NCBI GenBank assembly: GCA_018350325.1
Contig: JAEVLN010000003.1
Span: 4,540,745-4,604,744 of the forward strand
DNA from: Globodera rostochiensis
Lineage: Eukaryota; Nematoda; Chromadorea; Rhabditida; Heteroderidae
Direction of reading: 5' to 3'
Length of the DNA: 64,000 bases
Each line of letters opens with the position of its first letter. Position 1 is the stretch's first letter. Below are positions 46,101 through 55,811 of the stretch, piece after piece. The notes under the pieces were generated by a model, which searched no databases, had not been told where the DNA came from, and saw only the letters and a program-made list of their open reading frames with translations. The position numbers were made by a program, and so were the translations under genes.

Positions 46101-48087
46101 ATGGATTTTTTTAAAACCCCACTCTCAAGGTACTTAAACATTAATGGATTTTTTTAAATAGGATTTTTTAAAAATCGTTCCCTCAAGGGGTAGTATCTGA
46201 ACCTTAATGGAAATTATTAAAAAATGAATAAACAAACATCGAATTGACCCCTTTCATAGGTTTATTCCCAAAATGTTGGTCTGTTTTTGTGTTTCCACTC
46301 ACTTTATTCCGTCTTTGAAATAGCTGAGAAACAGCGAACTCTCATAGTCTTGGACCTAAACAAAAAATGGAATTTATTTTCTTAGAAAATTCAAAAAAAA
46401 AAAACCTCCCGGTACTGGACGGGCAGTCCGTTCAACGAGTCGTCCAGCTCCACCGTTTTGATGGCCGCCGTGCCCATTTCGTCCTGGCATAAATTTGTTT
46501 ATTTTTTTAGCGTAAATTCTCTATTTTTATAAATACTTGGGATGTGCGTTTGCCGAGCCAAAAATGGACATCATACTCGCCAATTTCGCCCACATTTTTT
46601 GTCTGTAAAAAATAATTTTTAATTTAAATATAATCAAAAATTGTTTTTAAAATATAAATTCCACCACCTTTTTTGTATAAAAATTAAATTTAATAAAAAT
46701 GTAACATATTATTTCTTTCAAAATAGTTTGGTATATAAATTCTATTTTTGAAACAATTCATTAAATATTAAAATAAATCTTTTTTTACACTTTTTTAAAT
46801 TTATTTTTTTAATGCATAATAAAAATTTGGTAACTCATTAAATATATTTGATTTTTTAAATACATTCAATATTATATATGAGTCGCCGCTGTAGAAATTG
46901 CCATACTGCTGCTCCGGCACATCTTCGAGCGCAAATTTCTGAATTTTTTTGTTTGTTTTATTTTCAACAATTTTTTTGTTTGCCCCACATTTATGCGCCA
47001 TATGCGAATTCCGCGCTCCTTGCCAATGCCTTTCAGCTTAGGGTCGACGACCATCGGCTTTAAATATGGCACTTTTAAGTCTTTTAGAAAATATTTTGAT
47101 TATATAAAATTGCCATTATTATGGACTAAATAATATGCCAAATTCCGGGGAAAACTTGGGGGGGGGGAAATAATTGGAATTTATGTTCATTTTATAACGA
47201 AACCAAAAAAGGAGTCGCGCCGCGCCGATGGCTAAAAATGGATACAAATTTTGGGTCACAAAAATGTCCTAAATTCATTTAAATGCGGGGAGGGATATCG
47301 CCCAATTCCAATGTTCTTACCGACAAATAATGAATAAATGAATGAATAATAAATAATAGAATCGGAGTTTTAAATGTTTTGTTCATCAGCGAGAGTGTCC
47401 GGCCACCTGCCGCTACTGCTTTAGAATCCCCCGAGGGGAGGGGGGAGGGGGGAAATTAATGGGGACCACTTTGAAGAGTTTTGATATTTATTGCATGGAG
47501 TTTTAGGGCCATATGTTGTCTTTTTGGTTCCAAAACATATTTTATTGGCCATCTGGCCGAATTAATTTAAAAGAGAATTTTTTTTGTTGAAAATTGTCAC
47601 AAAATGTTTTGTTTGAAATTTTCTCTCTTTTCTTTTTGTGATCGCTGACACAAATATTCTCGATTTAAAAAAGCCGCAAGAATGAAGCTTATTCTATATT
47701 TGAGTTTTGAGGATCGCATTTCACAAATTAGTCATCGCGCCCATCACTCATTTTGTCCACTGATCGCTGATCAAAAATCATGACAAAAAATTCCAAAAAT
47801 ATAAAAACACTGCACGAATTATTTTAATTTAAAAAATGATTAAACATTTTAGGGTTTGCAGCAAAAAATAAAATTAATTTGTTGATTTCCAAGGGCACAA
47901 CGGGCGGGCAAATTTCAGGAAATATTTGTGAATAATAAAATTAATTAATTATAATATATTTAAATTAAATTGCAATTTTTGCCTTGTAAATTCTCAGAGC
48001 AATTTCCAACAGTTGTGGTGAGAAATGAGTCTCCAGAAGGTGCAGCAGTTCTTTCGGGAATGCGTTGTTTTGCCCATTTTTTGCCAT
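43148..48087 (-). CDS. gsnl-1: Gelsolin-like actin-severing protein, four segments
   Basis: About 15 exons on the minus strand. The proposed first exon (48087-47983, [19 protein letters not shown]) joins through a GC donor to [20 protein letters not shown]. The chain continues [50 protein letters not shown] and [12 protein letters not shown] (segment 1); [43 protein letters not shown] (segment 2); a charged linker with [15 protein letters not shown], then [19 protein letters not shown] (segment 3); and [36 protein letters not shown] and a terminal [18 protein letters not shown] at 43148 (segment 4). These are the gelsolin repeat landmarks. Four segments match the nematode GSNL-1 type rather than six-segment gelsolin. 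It would sever or cap actin filaments in the cytosol, calcium-dependently. Two GC donors (47982, 43531) and a duplicated splice-acceptor tract (45955-46215) are unusual. The first exon is the least certain part. Confidence 0.92.
44870..44923. mobile_element. 54-bp hAT-like mini-element with CTCGATC words (gelsolin intron)
   Basis: An exact 8-bp duplication ATTTTAAA (44862-44869 and 44924-44931) flanks only 54 bp. The left end TAGAGCACGACCGATCGAGA corresponds to the complement of the right end (CTTGAGGACCGATCGAGA). It is the smallest element here and the same word family as 32520-32620. Confidence 0.8.
45190..45320. mobile_element. Probable mini-element with CCGGATCCGG words (gelsolin intron)
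   Basis: From CACCCGAATTCGGAAACC to GGATCCGGGCTTTAAAA the sequence repeats ACCGGACCGGATCCGG, CCCGGATTCCGG, GCCGGATCCGGA and TAACCCGGGTTA. No target duplication was identified. Confidence 0.5.
45955..46215. repeat. Tandem degenerate copies of a splice-acceptor region (gelsolin intron)
   Basis: On the minus strand the exon beginning TACCTTGAGGGCGGGG (YLEGG) is preceded, within the intron, by four or five degenerate copies of its own 3' splice-site region: each reads ATTAATG(T/C)TTAAGTACCTTGAGGGTGGGG or similar, spaced about 50-70 bp. Only the one at about 45962 leads into open coding sequence. Confidence 0.75.
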
Positions 48088-48792
48088 TTTTTTCTTAAAA
48101 AATATTAATTTATTTTAAATTCGGCAGTCAGAAGAAGGCAGACAAGAAAGTTGGAAGGACCTTTTTATAATTTTAAAACAATTTAAAAAACATTTTTGGC
48201 CCCGCCTAAAAATTAGAAAAATTATTTGCCTTATTTTTATGATTATGTTCATGAAAAACTCTTTAAAATAATTGTGTGGCACCTCAAATGTGCTTTTTTT
48301 AGACAAAATTTGTGTAAAAACAACAAAAAATTGCACAATTTTATTTTAAATTCCCCTTAAGGGTTGATTGGGGGGGGGGGGACAAAATGTCCAAATTGGA
48401 CGCTGTTATAATTTATAAGTGCGCGCGTGAAGATGATGGAATGGACTTGCTGAACTTCTCCACCCCCACGCCATAACCGTAAAATCATTTACGTCACGCC
48501 AATTATTTATTGGCGTGAAAACATTGTGACTAATCAAATTTAAAGAAGAAAAAAAAATTTGGACAAAAAGTGTCGCAGTCATCACCGGAGGGGAGGATTA
48601 GGGAAAATTACAAATTTACAAATTATTATTGTTGTAAAATATTTTTGTAAACAATAAATTATAAAAAGAAAAATTGCAATTTTTCATTAATAATTAACAA
48701 ATTTTTTTTTTAATCAAAATTCATACATAGAAAATGACTGAAAACGAATTAATTATTTTAAATTACTTTATTACTTTGACAGAAACAAAACA
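48088..48792. other. Intergenic, partly duplicated downstream
   Basis: No gene. The segment about 48407-48690 (TTATAAGTGCGCGCGTGAAGATGATGGAATGG, then TTGTTGTAAAATATTTTTGTAAAC and ATAAATTATAAAAAGAAAAATTGC) is repeated, shorter and diverged, at about 49252-49372. Confidence 0.6.
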
Positions 48793-49660
48793 ATGCAAGA
48801 AAAAGCCTTGTCAACTCTTTTAGTGCTGCTGTTGATTGCCTTTTTGGGTGGCACTTTTGGTGATTTGAATAAATTTTGACTTAGGCCGTCCAACGCGAGG
48901 GGTGAAAAAATAGAAATTACAATTAATAATTATCAAAAAATGGGCTTTTCAAAAATATATGATTATAGGAGAACGAAATTGAAACCCAAATGTTGATTTT
49001 CTTTTTCTATTAATATTTTCAAATTAATTTTGTTAATTATTGTATACGTGGAATTTACCGTAAAGTGTGTGCCAAAAAATGTTACATTATTAATTTTTCA
49101 AAATTTTTTCCGTTCCCGCGGGATTCCCGTGAAAAAATTGAATGGCATTTTTATGGGAACGGGGGAAACACGGGTTCCCGTACGGGATTACCATCTCGTT
49201 TAATTTGAAATTCCATTTCCCGTTCCCGGGAATTTTATTTTATTGGACTCTAGTTATAATGCGCGAGTGAAGATGGTGGAATTAAAGAAGAAAAAAATTG
49301 CGATTACAATTATTGTTGTAAAAACATTTTTTTGTAAACATTAAATTATAAAAGAAAAAATTGCAAATATTTTTATTTACAATGTTTTTGTTCCATCCAT
49401 TAGCCGAATTATGCTCATTTTTTGCTATTTTATGCCCTAATTGACTTTGACAGGGTGTGCCGGTGCCAACATTTAATGAGGCGCAACGGACGAACGGACG
49501 GCGCGGGTACATTCCCCGAGGCGATTGGTTCCGTCGTCAAATCCCGAAGCAAAAAACATATATATACACATACTCTCTGATGGTGACGCCGGTGCTTGCG
49601 AAATCCACGAACCCCTTGGGGGCTTTTCCCACAAAAATGTTTTCTTTATTAAAAAAATAG
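48793..49660 (+). CDS. Candidate small secreted protein (very tentative)
   Basis: An ATG at 48793 opens a typical signal peptide (MQEKALSTLLVLLLIAFLGG, then TFG). A good acceptor at about 49451 (TTTGACAG|GGTGTGCC) leads into a stretch reading PVPTFNEAQRTNGRRG, YIPRGDWFRRQIPKQK, which stays open to 49660. A short piece (GCCGTCCAACGCGAG) at about 48886 may be a middle exon, but the intron before it would be only 25 bp, too short for a normal nematode intron. The dibasic and GRRG-like sites could fit a processed peptide precursor. Equally, the two pieces may be unrelated, and a second frame of the 49451 exon is open. I keep it only because a signal-peptide ATG followed by a plausible exon is worth a transcript check. 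Confidence 0.25.
49108..49255. mobile_element. Probable mini-element with GTTCCCGGGAATT words
   Basis: Repeats CCGTTCCCGCGGGATTCCCG, GGGAACGGGGGAAACACGGG, TTCCCGTACGGGATTACC and CCCGTTCCCGGGAA, ending GGACTCTAGTTATAA. Words as in 38325-38395. Ends not fixed. Confidence 0.45.
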
Positions 49661-51447
49661 TTTCGCATTGATAATTAAGAAAATCCCAATTTTATTTAAA
49701 GGTTTAAAATATTTATAATAAATTTAAGCCCTAAGCTTTAAACAATTTTTCAGCCCAATTTTTGTTGCTACAATTTTTGGATCGGCTTTCCGATCGCCAA
49801 TGATCATCAATCAGATCACTAGATTAAATTAGTATTTTATTCATTTGGTTAGGAACAAATTGACCGACTTTGGACACCGATGATCAAATTATTTTGATCA
49901 CTTTTCATTTATTAAGCAAAGATTTGGATTGATTTATTCAGTTGGATGGGTGTGATCAATCAAAACCAAATTAATCCATTTTTTGCTATTCTCCTCAACG
50001 GCACACAGGAACGCGTATTTGCACTACGCCAAACTTTTTTGTTAGGGCATATTGTGGGTGCCCCGTGTGGCAACAAAAAACTTGCGGCGGCACGCACTTT
50101 TGTGGTGCCATAGGCGCAAGAAATGCCCCGAGGCTGCCCGTCACCACAGCAGGATTTAATTGGCGCCTGGGGGGCAAATCCGGGCCGGATGGATTTTCAC
50201 TCGCTCCAACAGCAACAGACGGACGGCGCTGGGGAATTGAATTCCCCAAATATATATTTTTTTGTTATTTGGGAGGGGGAGGGAGGGAGGGCAAAACCCC
50301 CAAGTTTTAAGGGATTTCAAGGAAAAAACCCGGGATCCGGATCAGTAAGCCGGGATTTTATATGGTGAAAAATTTCCAAAATAATGGCCAAAAAAAGACC
50401 AGGACTTACGGAAAAAACAAAATTGAAAAATTACAGGCATCATTTAAGGGAGAATTTCAGTCCCAAAGAGGACATTTCAGTCTAATCCCGACCTCACTAA
50501 TACTCATTGGAATTTACTTCATTTTTGACTTAACATTATTATTAACAATCTTCCAAAACAACACTCTTCTTGAGACCGGTTTGATAAGAACTTGCTTCGA
50601 GGATAATTTCCGAGAAACAGTGAAATTTTGAAAAAAAACCCCTCAATTTTTTGAATTGTACCGAACGAAAGGCGCATAATTGGCCAATTCCCTCAAGGCA
50701 TTTTTTGTCAAGAAATTTCAAAAAAATTGCATAGTTTTTGACGAGATAAATTTTTCAATTTCTTAAATTTTTTTAAATTGGTTACGGAAGTGTCTGCTTC
50801 TGTCTTCCGTGACTTTTCACTTCCCCCCCCCCCCCCAGTTTGACCAAAAAAAGGCCTCCCAAAGTTTGTGTTGGTTGACAATTGGAATAGAATCCATTCA
50901 AATAAATCAATGCATCGAATTTTTTCGCCAAATAATTTGACAACATTTTGTGCCAATGTGTACAAATTTAATTTAATGGTGTAAAATTCACATTTGTTGG
51001 CATCAACGAAAAAAAAGGCCCCAGCGGCGGCCACGGCCAACAAATGTTCGCGGTGGGCAGTCGAATTCAAATGCACGCCAAACGGCGCCAATCGGTCGCC
51101 GCAGGCGGTGGCGCCTTGCGAAAAAGTGAGATTAAATTTGTTTATAAATTTAATAAAAACGATTTAAATTAATGGATTATGAAAATTATAAATAAATAAA
51201 TTTGTTGGATACACTCGCAAAAGTTCGCTCGTCCTTTAGTGGCATAGGATTTGTTTTAGAAAAAATAAATAAAATAAAAATTCTACCCTTTTTTGACAGC
51301 CAAAAATATTATTTGTTTAATTAATGAATTTTCTAAATTTTTATTTATTTTATAATTGTTTTATTTATTTACAGTATTAAATAATTTTTGAATTTTATTG
51401 TTTTAAATTTTGTTAATTTTAATGCTTCCCCCCCCCCCCCCCACAAG
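49661..51447. other. Intergenic with unassigned coding-like stretches
   Basis: At about 50122-50260 (+) a GC-rich frame (MPRGCPSPQQDLIGAWGAN, then SLQQQQTDGAGELNSPN) looks like an exon and may be an upstream part of the gene ending at 52046. On the minus strand at about 51120-50880 another coding-like stretch reads CGDRLAPFGVHLNS, HREHLLAVAAAGAFFFVD; no splice partners found. Poly-C runs at 50825 and 51428. Confidence 0.3.
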
Positions 51448-52046
51448 CAGAGGCTCTCCATCGGCAAGTGTTGTTGGTGAAGAGGGGCCTCCACTTGTCC
51501 AATTCGGTGCCGCTCGACAACCCAAAAAGTGCCGTGGTCGGAAACGGCACAATAATGAGCAAACAGCTGCAACAGCAGCAGCAGCAGCAAGGTGGGCCAG
51601 AATTTGGCGAAATTAAATTTTTGGAATTTTTATTGGCAAAACTATCGTTTCTATTAAAATATGCGATAAATTAAAATTAAATGAAAACATTTTTTTGGCA
51701 TAATTAAATTATTTTAATTTATTGGCTGAATTATAAGCATACTTAAATTTTATTTTCTAGACAATTAATTAATTAGGTTTAAAGATATGTTTCTAAAATC
51801 GGAATTTATATTAAAAAATTTTCAAACTACAATTATAACCTATTTAAATATACTTTATATGTATCGTATTTGTTAAAAAAACAATTGGGGCATATTTATT
51901 ATTTTGTAGGCTCTCTGGACTTGCCGAGCATTGTGCTTCATCTAACCGGGCGCGACTCGTTGTCCAATTCTGTGGCCACACCGCCGCCCACCGATGGCAT
52001 GGGCTCGCCCTTCCGGGGACGAAGACGGTTTTCTTTCATTTTTTAA
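51448..52046 (+). CDS. 3' exons of an unidentified gene
   Basis: Two exons join in phase (51448-51591 and 51910-52046, GT..AG, phase 1). The first encodes EALHRQVLLVKRGLHLSNSV, a Lys/Val segment and poly-Gln; the second GSLDLPSIVLHLTGRDSLSN, then a Pro-rich stretch and FRGRRRFSFIF-stop at 52044-52046. Third codon positions are GC-rich in this frame only. The motif LSNSV occurs in both exons. The acceptor of the first exon follows a run of about 15 C. Upstream exons are not identified and I recognise no family. Confidence 0.5.
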
Positions 52047-53400
52047 TAAAAATACAAAACATTTGCTTGTCATGTTTTAATCACAAGCCGAACAAATTAT
52101 TGCAGTTTTTATGCTGCACAATTATTTTTACGATAATTTATTTTATCCATTTTTGTTAATGGTAATTTATTTATGTAATGTTATCCATTTTTTTTTGCTA
52201 AATTGAAAAAAAAAACATTACATTTTTAATAGTCTTAAAAATGGGGGTATTACTAATTTTTTGCACCGACGATTATCCGTCCCCGTCAATCGGATTACCT
52301 AACTAACTGTTTGGGGAACGCAACGTTGCGGGGGTCTGCTGGTGGTCTCTGTCCTCTGCCCAATCCCCGCTGTTTGTCCCGTGTAAACAAATTTTTTTAA
52401 ATTTAGTAATTTATTAGTGACTATATTTTAATTAAAAATATGGCAATTTTTTGTCATCAATATTTATTTTTTGAATAAATTAAATTGGAATATTTTTTCT
52501 TTGTTAATTATAGTAGGTATTTCTTTAATAATTAAAATAAAAATTTTAAATAATTATATGTAAGCCTTTAATATTTCATATGTTTATCTAAAGTAAATGA
52601 ATAAAACTATATTTTAATCAAAATTGTCCTTTAATTTTTTCTTTATCTGCAAATTATTTAAAATAAAATTCTTCGCTTACAGATTTTAATTAAAAAAAAC
52701 CCTTTTTCTTATCTCAATTACTTTATTTGGCATGGAACATTGCACGGAAAAAGCTCCTCAGGGAAATTACCGCGAAATTTTTCGCTCAAAAAATTCGTCC
52801 ATTATTTTACCGGCCCATTTTTTGCGTTTTAAATTTGGGGAATTTATATAAAATATTTGAGCAAAAATTCATACTTTTATCTGCAAAAAATTACTAAAAT
52901 TTTCCAAAACAAATTTTTGCCACCGCTAAATAGCGCCATTTCTGGCATTTTGTCCAACTTTTACAGCCGATTGGCCACATTCAAAAAGGGTGGCCATACA
53001 TTTAAATGAGTAAGTAAAAAGTAAGCGACCGCCAACTTCATTCAGTTTTCATTTTTGGACATATTTTTCGTATTTATTATTTTTTGTTTAAAAAAAAAGT
53101 AAAAATTTTAAATGAGCGCCTTTGCCTCTAAGGGGATGAAATTTGATATTAACGCGGAAATGGGTGGCCAATTTGGACATACAATTTTCTCGTAACTGAC
53201 TTTTCTAAACTTTCTCAAAACAATAATTTAGCAAAAAATATATTTAGCCTCCATTTTCGTTTTTCAATATCAAAAAATTAATTTTGTCGGATTTGACAAA
53301 CAAATTAATTGTCCAAATAAATTTTAATGCTTTAAACCCCAAGCCGTTAATTTTAATTTTCAATCGGATTTCTTTAAATTTTGAACAAATTTATTCCCGA
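52047..53400. other. AT-rich intergenic
   Basis: No supported gene or distinct repeat in about 1.3 kb; mostly A/T-rich sequence. Confidence 0.5.
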
Positions 53401-53401
53401 A

Positions 53402-54385
53402 AAATCCTTGGAATTTTTCTCCGATGCGACGATGTCACTCCACGAAATGGCCCCCAAGGGGACGAGGACGACGACAAACTTATTGTTTATGCAAATGGAT
53501 TCCTTTTCCCCCTACAATTTGTCGGATGGCACTTTGTTGTCCTTTTTTTTTGTGGGAAGAAATGTGCCATCGGTGTACCACTTTAAGTGCCTTAAGGAAT
53601 TTTTGTGAAATCTAAAATCCGATGTTTTCCCCTATGAAACCTTAATTCTTCAAAAATTAGAGAATTTTGTAGCTAATTTTTCTGTGTCTCTGGTCGCCCC
53701 CGCCACGTTGAAAATCTCAATTAGCCCCAAAGATACTCTTCCTCAACGCCAGAATTATAAGCGATTAGACAAACGCTAAAAATGCGAGTGCCGGAAAATT
53801 GGGTACCAAAAGGACAACTGCGCACCAAAAGTATAATAATTTTGTGTAATCCTTTTCGGTTCTAGTCTGAACAAAACAATAAGTAGAACCTGTAGTTGAA
53901 GACCAATCGAGATTTGGATGAGAATCCCGAAAAATCTTGGTGAAATGATCGAGATCTCGAGACTTGGTCTGAGATCTCAAAATCTCGTCGAGTTCTTCGG
54001 CTCTCTGTCGGCTGGTTAACCACGAATTCCGTGCAGTGAGCCATGTTTATCATTATTAATGTTCAAAAAAGACGCTTTTGGTGCTTAATTGTCTTATTGG
54101 GACCGAATTGTTCTTTTGATGCCCAAATTATACGGTGCCCAATGTCCGGGCATTTTGGTTGCTATTCAATTGGAAAAAGGGAAAAATTATTTTTTGTTTT
54201 TAGATCAAAAAATTTCTTCTTTTTTTTTTGTCAGTGCCGTCGACATTTCCGCGCATAAGGCGTGCGCACTGCTGATGGCACGCATGAAGGAACAGCGCGG
54301 TGCGGACGGAGCAATAATGTCATCGCAACGCACAGCTCCAACAACACTGTCAGTGGGTTTTGTGCGCGGCATTTATGACACTTAA
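53402..54385 (+). CDS. Unidentified gene fragments, two exons
   Basis: A coding-like stretch at about 53420-53550 (MSLHEMAPKGTRTTTNLLF, then FSPYNLSDGTLLS) has GC-rich third positions. A terminal exon starts after TTTTTTGTCAG at 54235: VDISAHKACALLMARMKEQ, ADGAIMSSQRTAPTTLSVGF, VRGIYDT-stop at 54385. The two do not join in phase directly, so at least one exon is missing, or they belong to different genes. A mini-element-like GATCGAGATCTCGAGA cluster (about 53890-53990) lies between them. Function unknown. Confidence 0.35.
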
Positions 54386-55811
54386 AATTGTCAAGAGTCA
54401 CAATGCCAATGCCAATGACATTTAAAATTTGAACTTTTTGGTCTTTGGCACACTTTTTTTTGGCTGCTTTAATTTTATTATTAACAGAATTTGAAACTCG
54501 AGACCGATTGAAACTAAAGCTAGCCAAAATTTAAAAAAAAGGATTGATTCTAAAAAACACTAAATTTTTTATCGTTTATTTTGGTCTTTTAACGCTGCAT
54601 ATTTTGTTGCTAATTGTCACTGTACGTAAAAATTTGTTACGAGAAATGCCCTTTTCTTCCAAATGCCATTCATCATTTTTCAGTTTTCATCCTTTTTGTC
54701 TTTATTTTTACTTTCATGTTCTTCCCTCCCCCCCCCCCCCCCCTCGCCAATATTGAAAAAGTCTTTGAATGTTTATAATGTCTAAAACTACAAAAAAAAT
54801 TTACTTTTAATAGTTCTCAAATCTTTTTAAATTGAATGTGTAAGTCTAAAGTACTTCTAGAATATTCTTTATTGTTTATTGTTAAACTTTTTATTCTCAT
54901 CAAAAACTAGGTAGGTATTCACATTTGGTGGCTTTTACTTTAATTTTTTTTTGAAGTGGTCCGGGCCATCCCTTAACATTCGAAAAAATGCCATACCCGC
55001 CCTTAATCCCCACCCTTAACATTTGGGGAAAATGGCATCCCGCCTGACTGGAACCTTTGGGGACAGAAATGCCGTTTATACATTTTATCTATTCATTATG
55101 CAACAACACTTACAAATTAGGGATTTGGCAAAATGTTTCCATCAAAAATAATCTGTTAATGGGAACTAAAATTAATTAATTTGCATATTAAAACCGACGC
55201 GCTCGACACATTGACACTTTGCGCATTAACAAAATTCTTGCGCACTTTTTGCCTCAATGCATGGTGTAAAAATTACATTATATTAGCATGAAAATTTTCC
55301 TCTTTTGGCACAATATTTTTGTTATTATTCTCCCTCGGGGCCATCTCTGAAATTCATCCCGCTCAAAAAAATGCCCTCAGGGGCCAAGTCCCTCCATCCC
55401 TTCGACACAATTTTCCATTTTTTGCCTCAATTTCATTCTACGGGCCAATTTTGCCCCAATGGGCCCGCTCAATTCATAATTCCAATGCCAAGATTGGAAT
55501 TTGGCTAAAACAGCCTTTTTTGAGTTTTAAAAGTTTCATAATTTTTACAAGTTTAGAAACATAAATTTTGGCAGAAATATAAATTGAAATTATTAATTTT
55601 CAGTTCATTTAGATGATGTTTTATTATTTTATTTTTTAAAAGTTAAAACTCTGTTTATATAATTTATTTAATTTTAATTTTTTATTAAAAGTTTGAAATT
55701 TATTTTTTCTAATTTTTACATTAATATTTTTTTGGCCGTTAAATTTTGTAAAATGTTTAATGTTGGCAAAAATTTTGTGATAAAGTTGACTTTTGGCTGC
55801 GCAAAAATTTA
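54386..55811. other. Intergenic, no supported gene
   Basis: AT-rich with one poly-C run (54727-54742). Nothing else is recognised. Confidence 0.5.
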
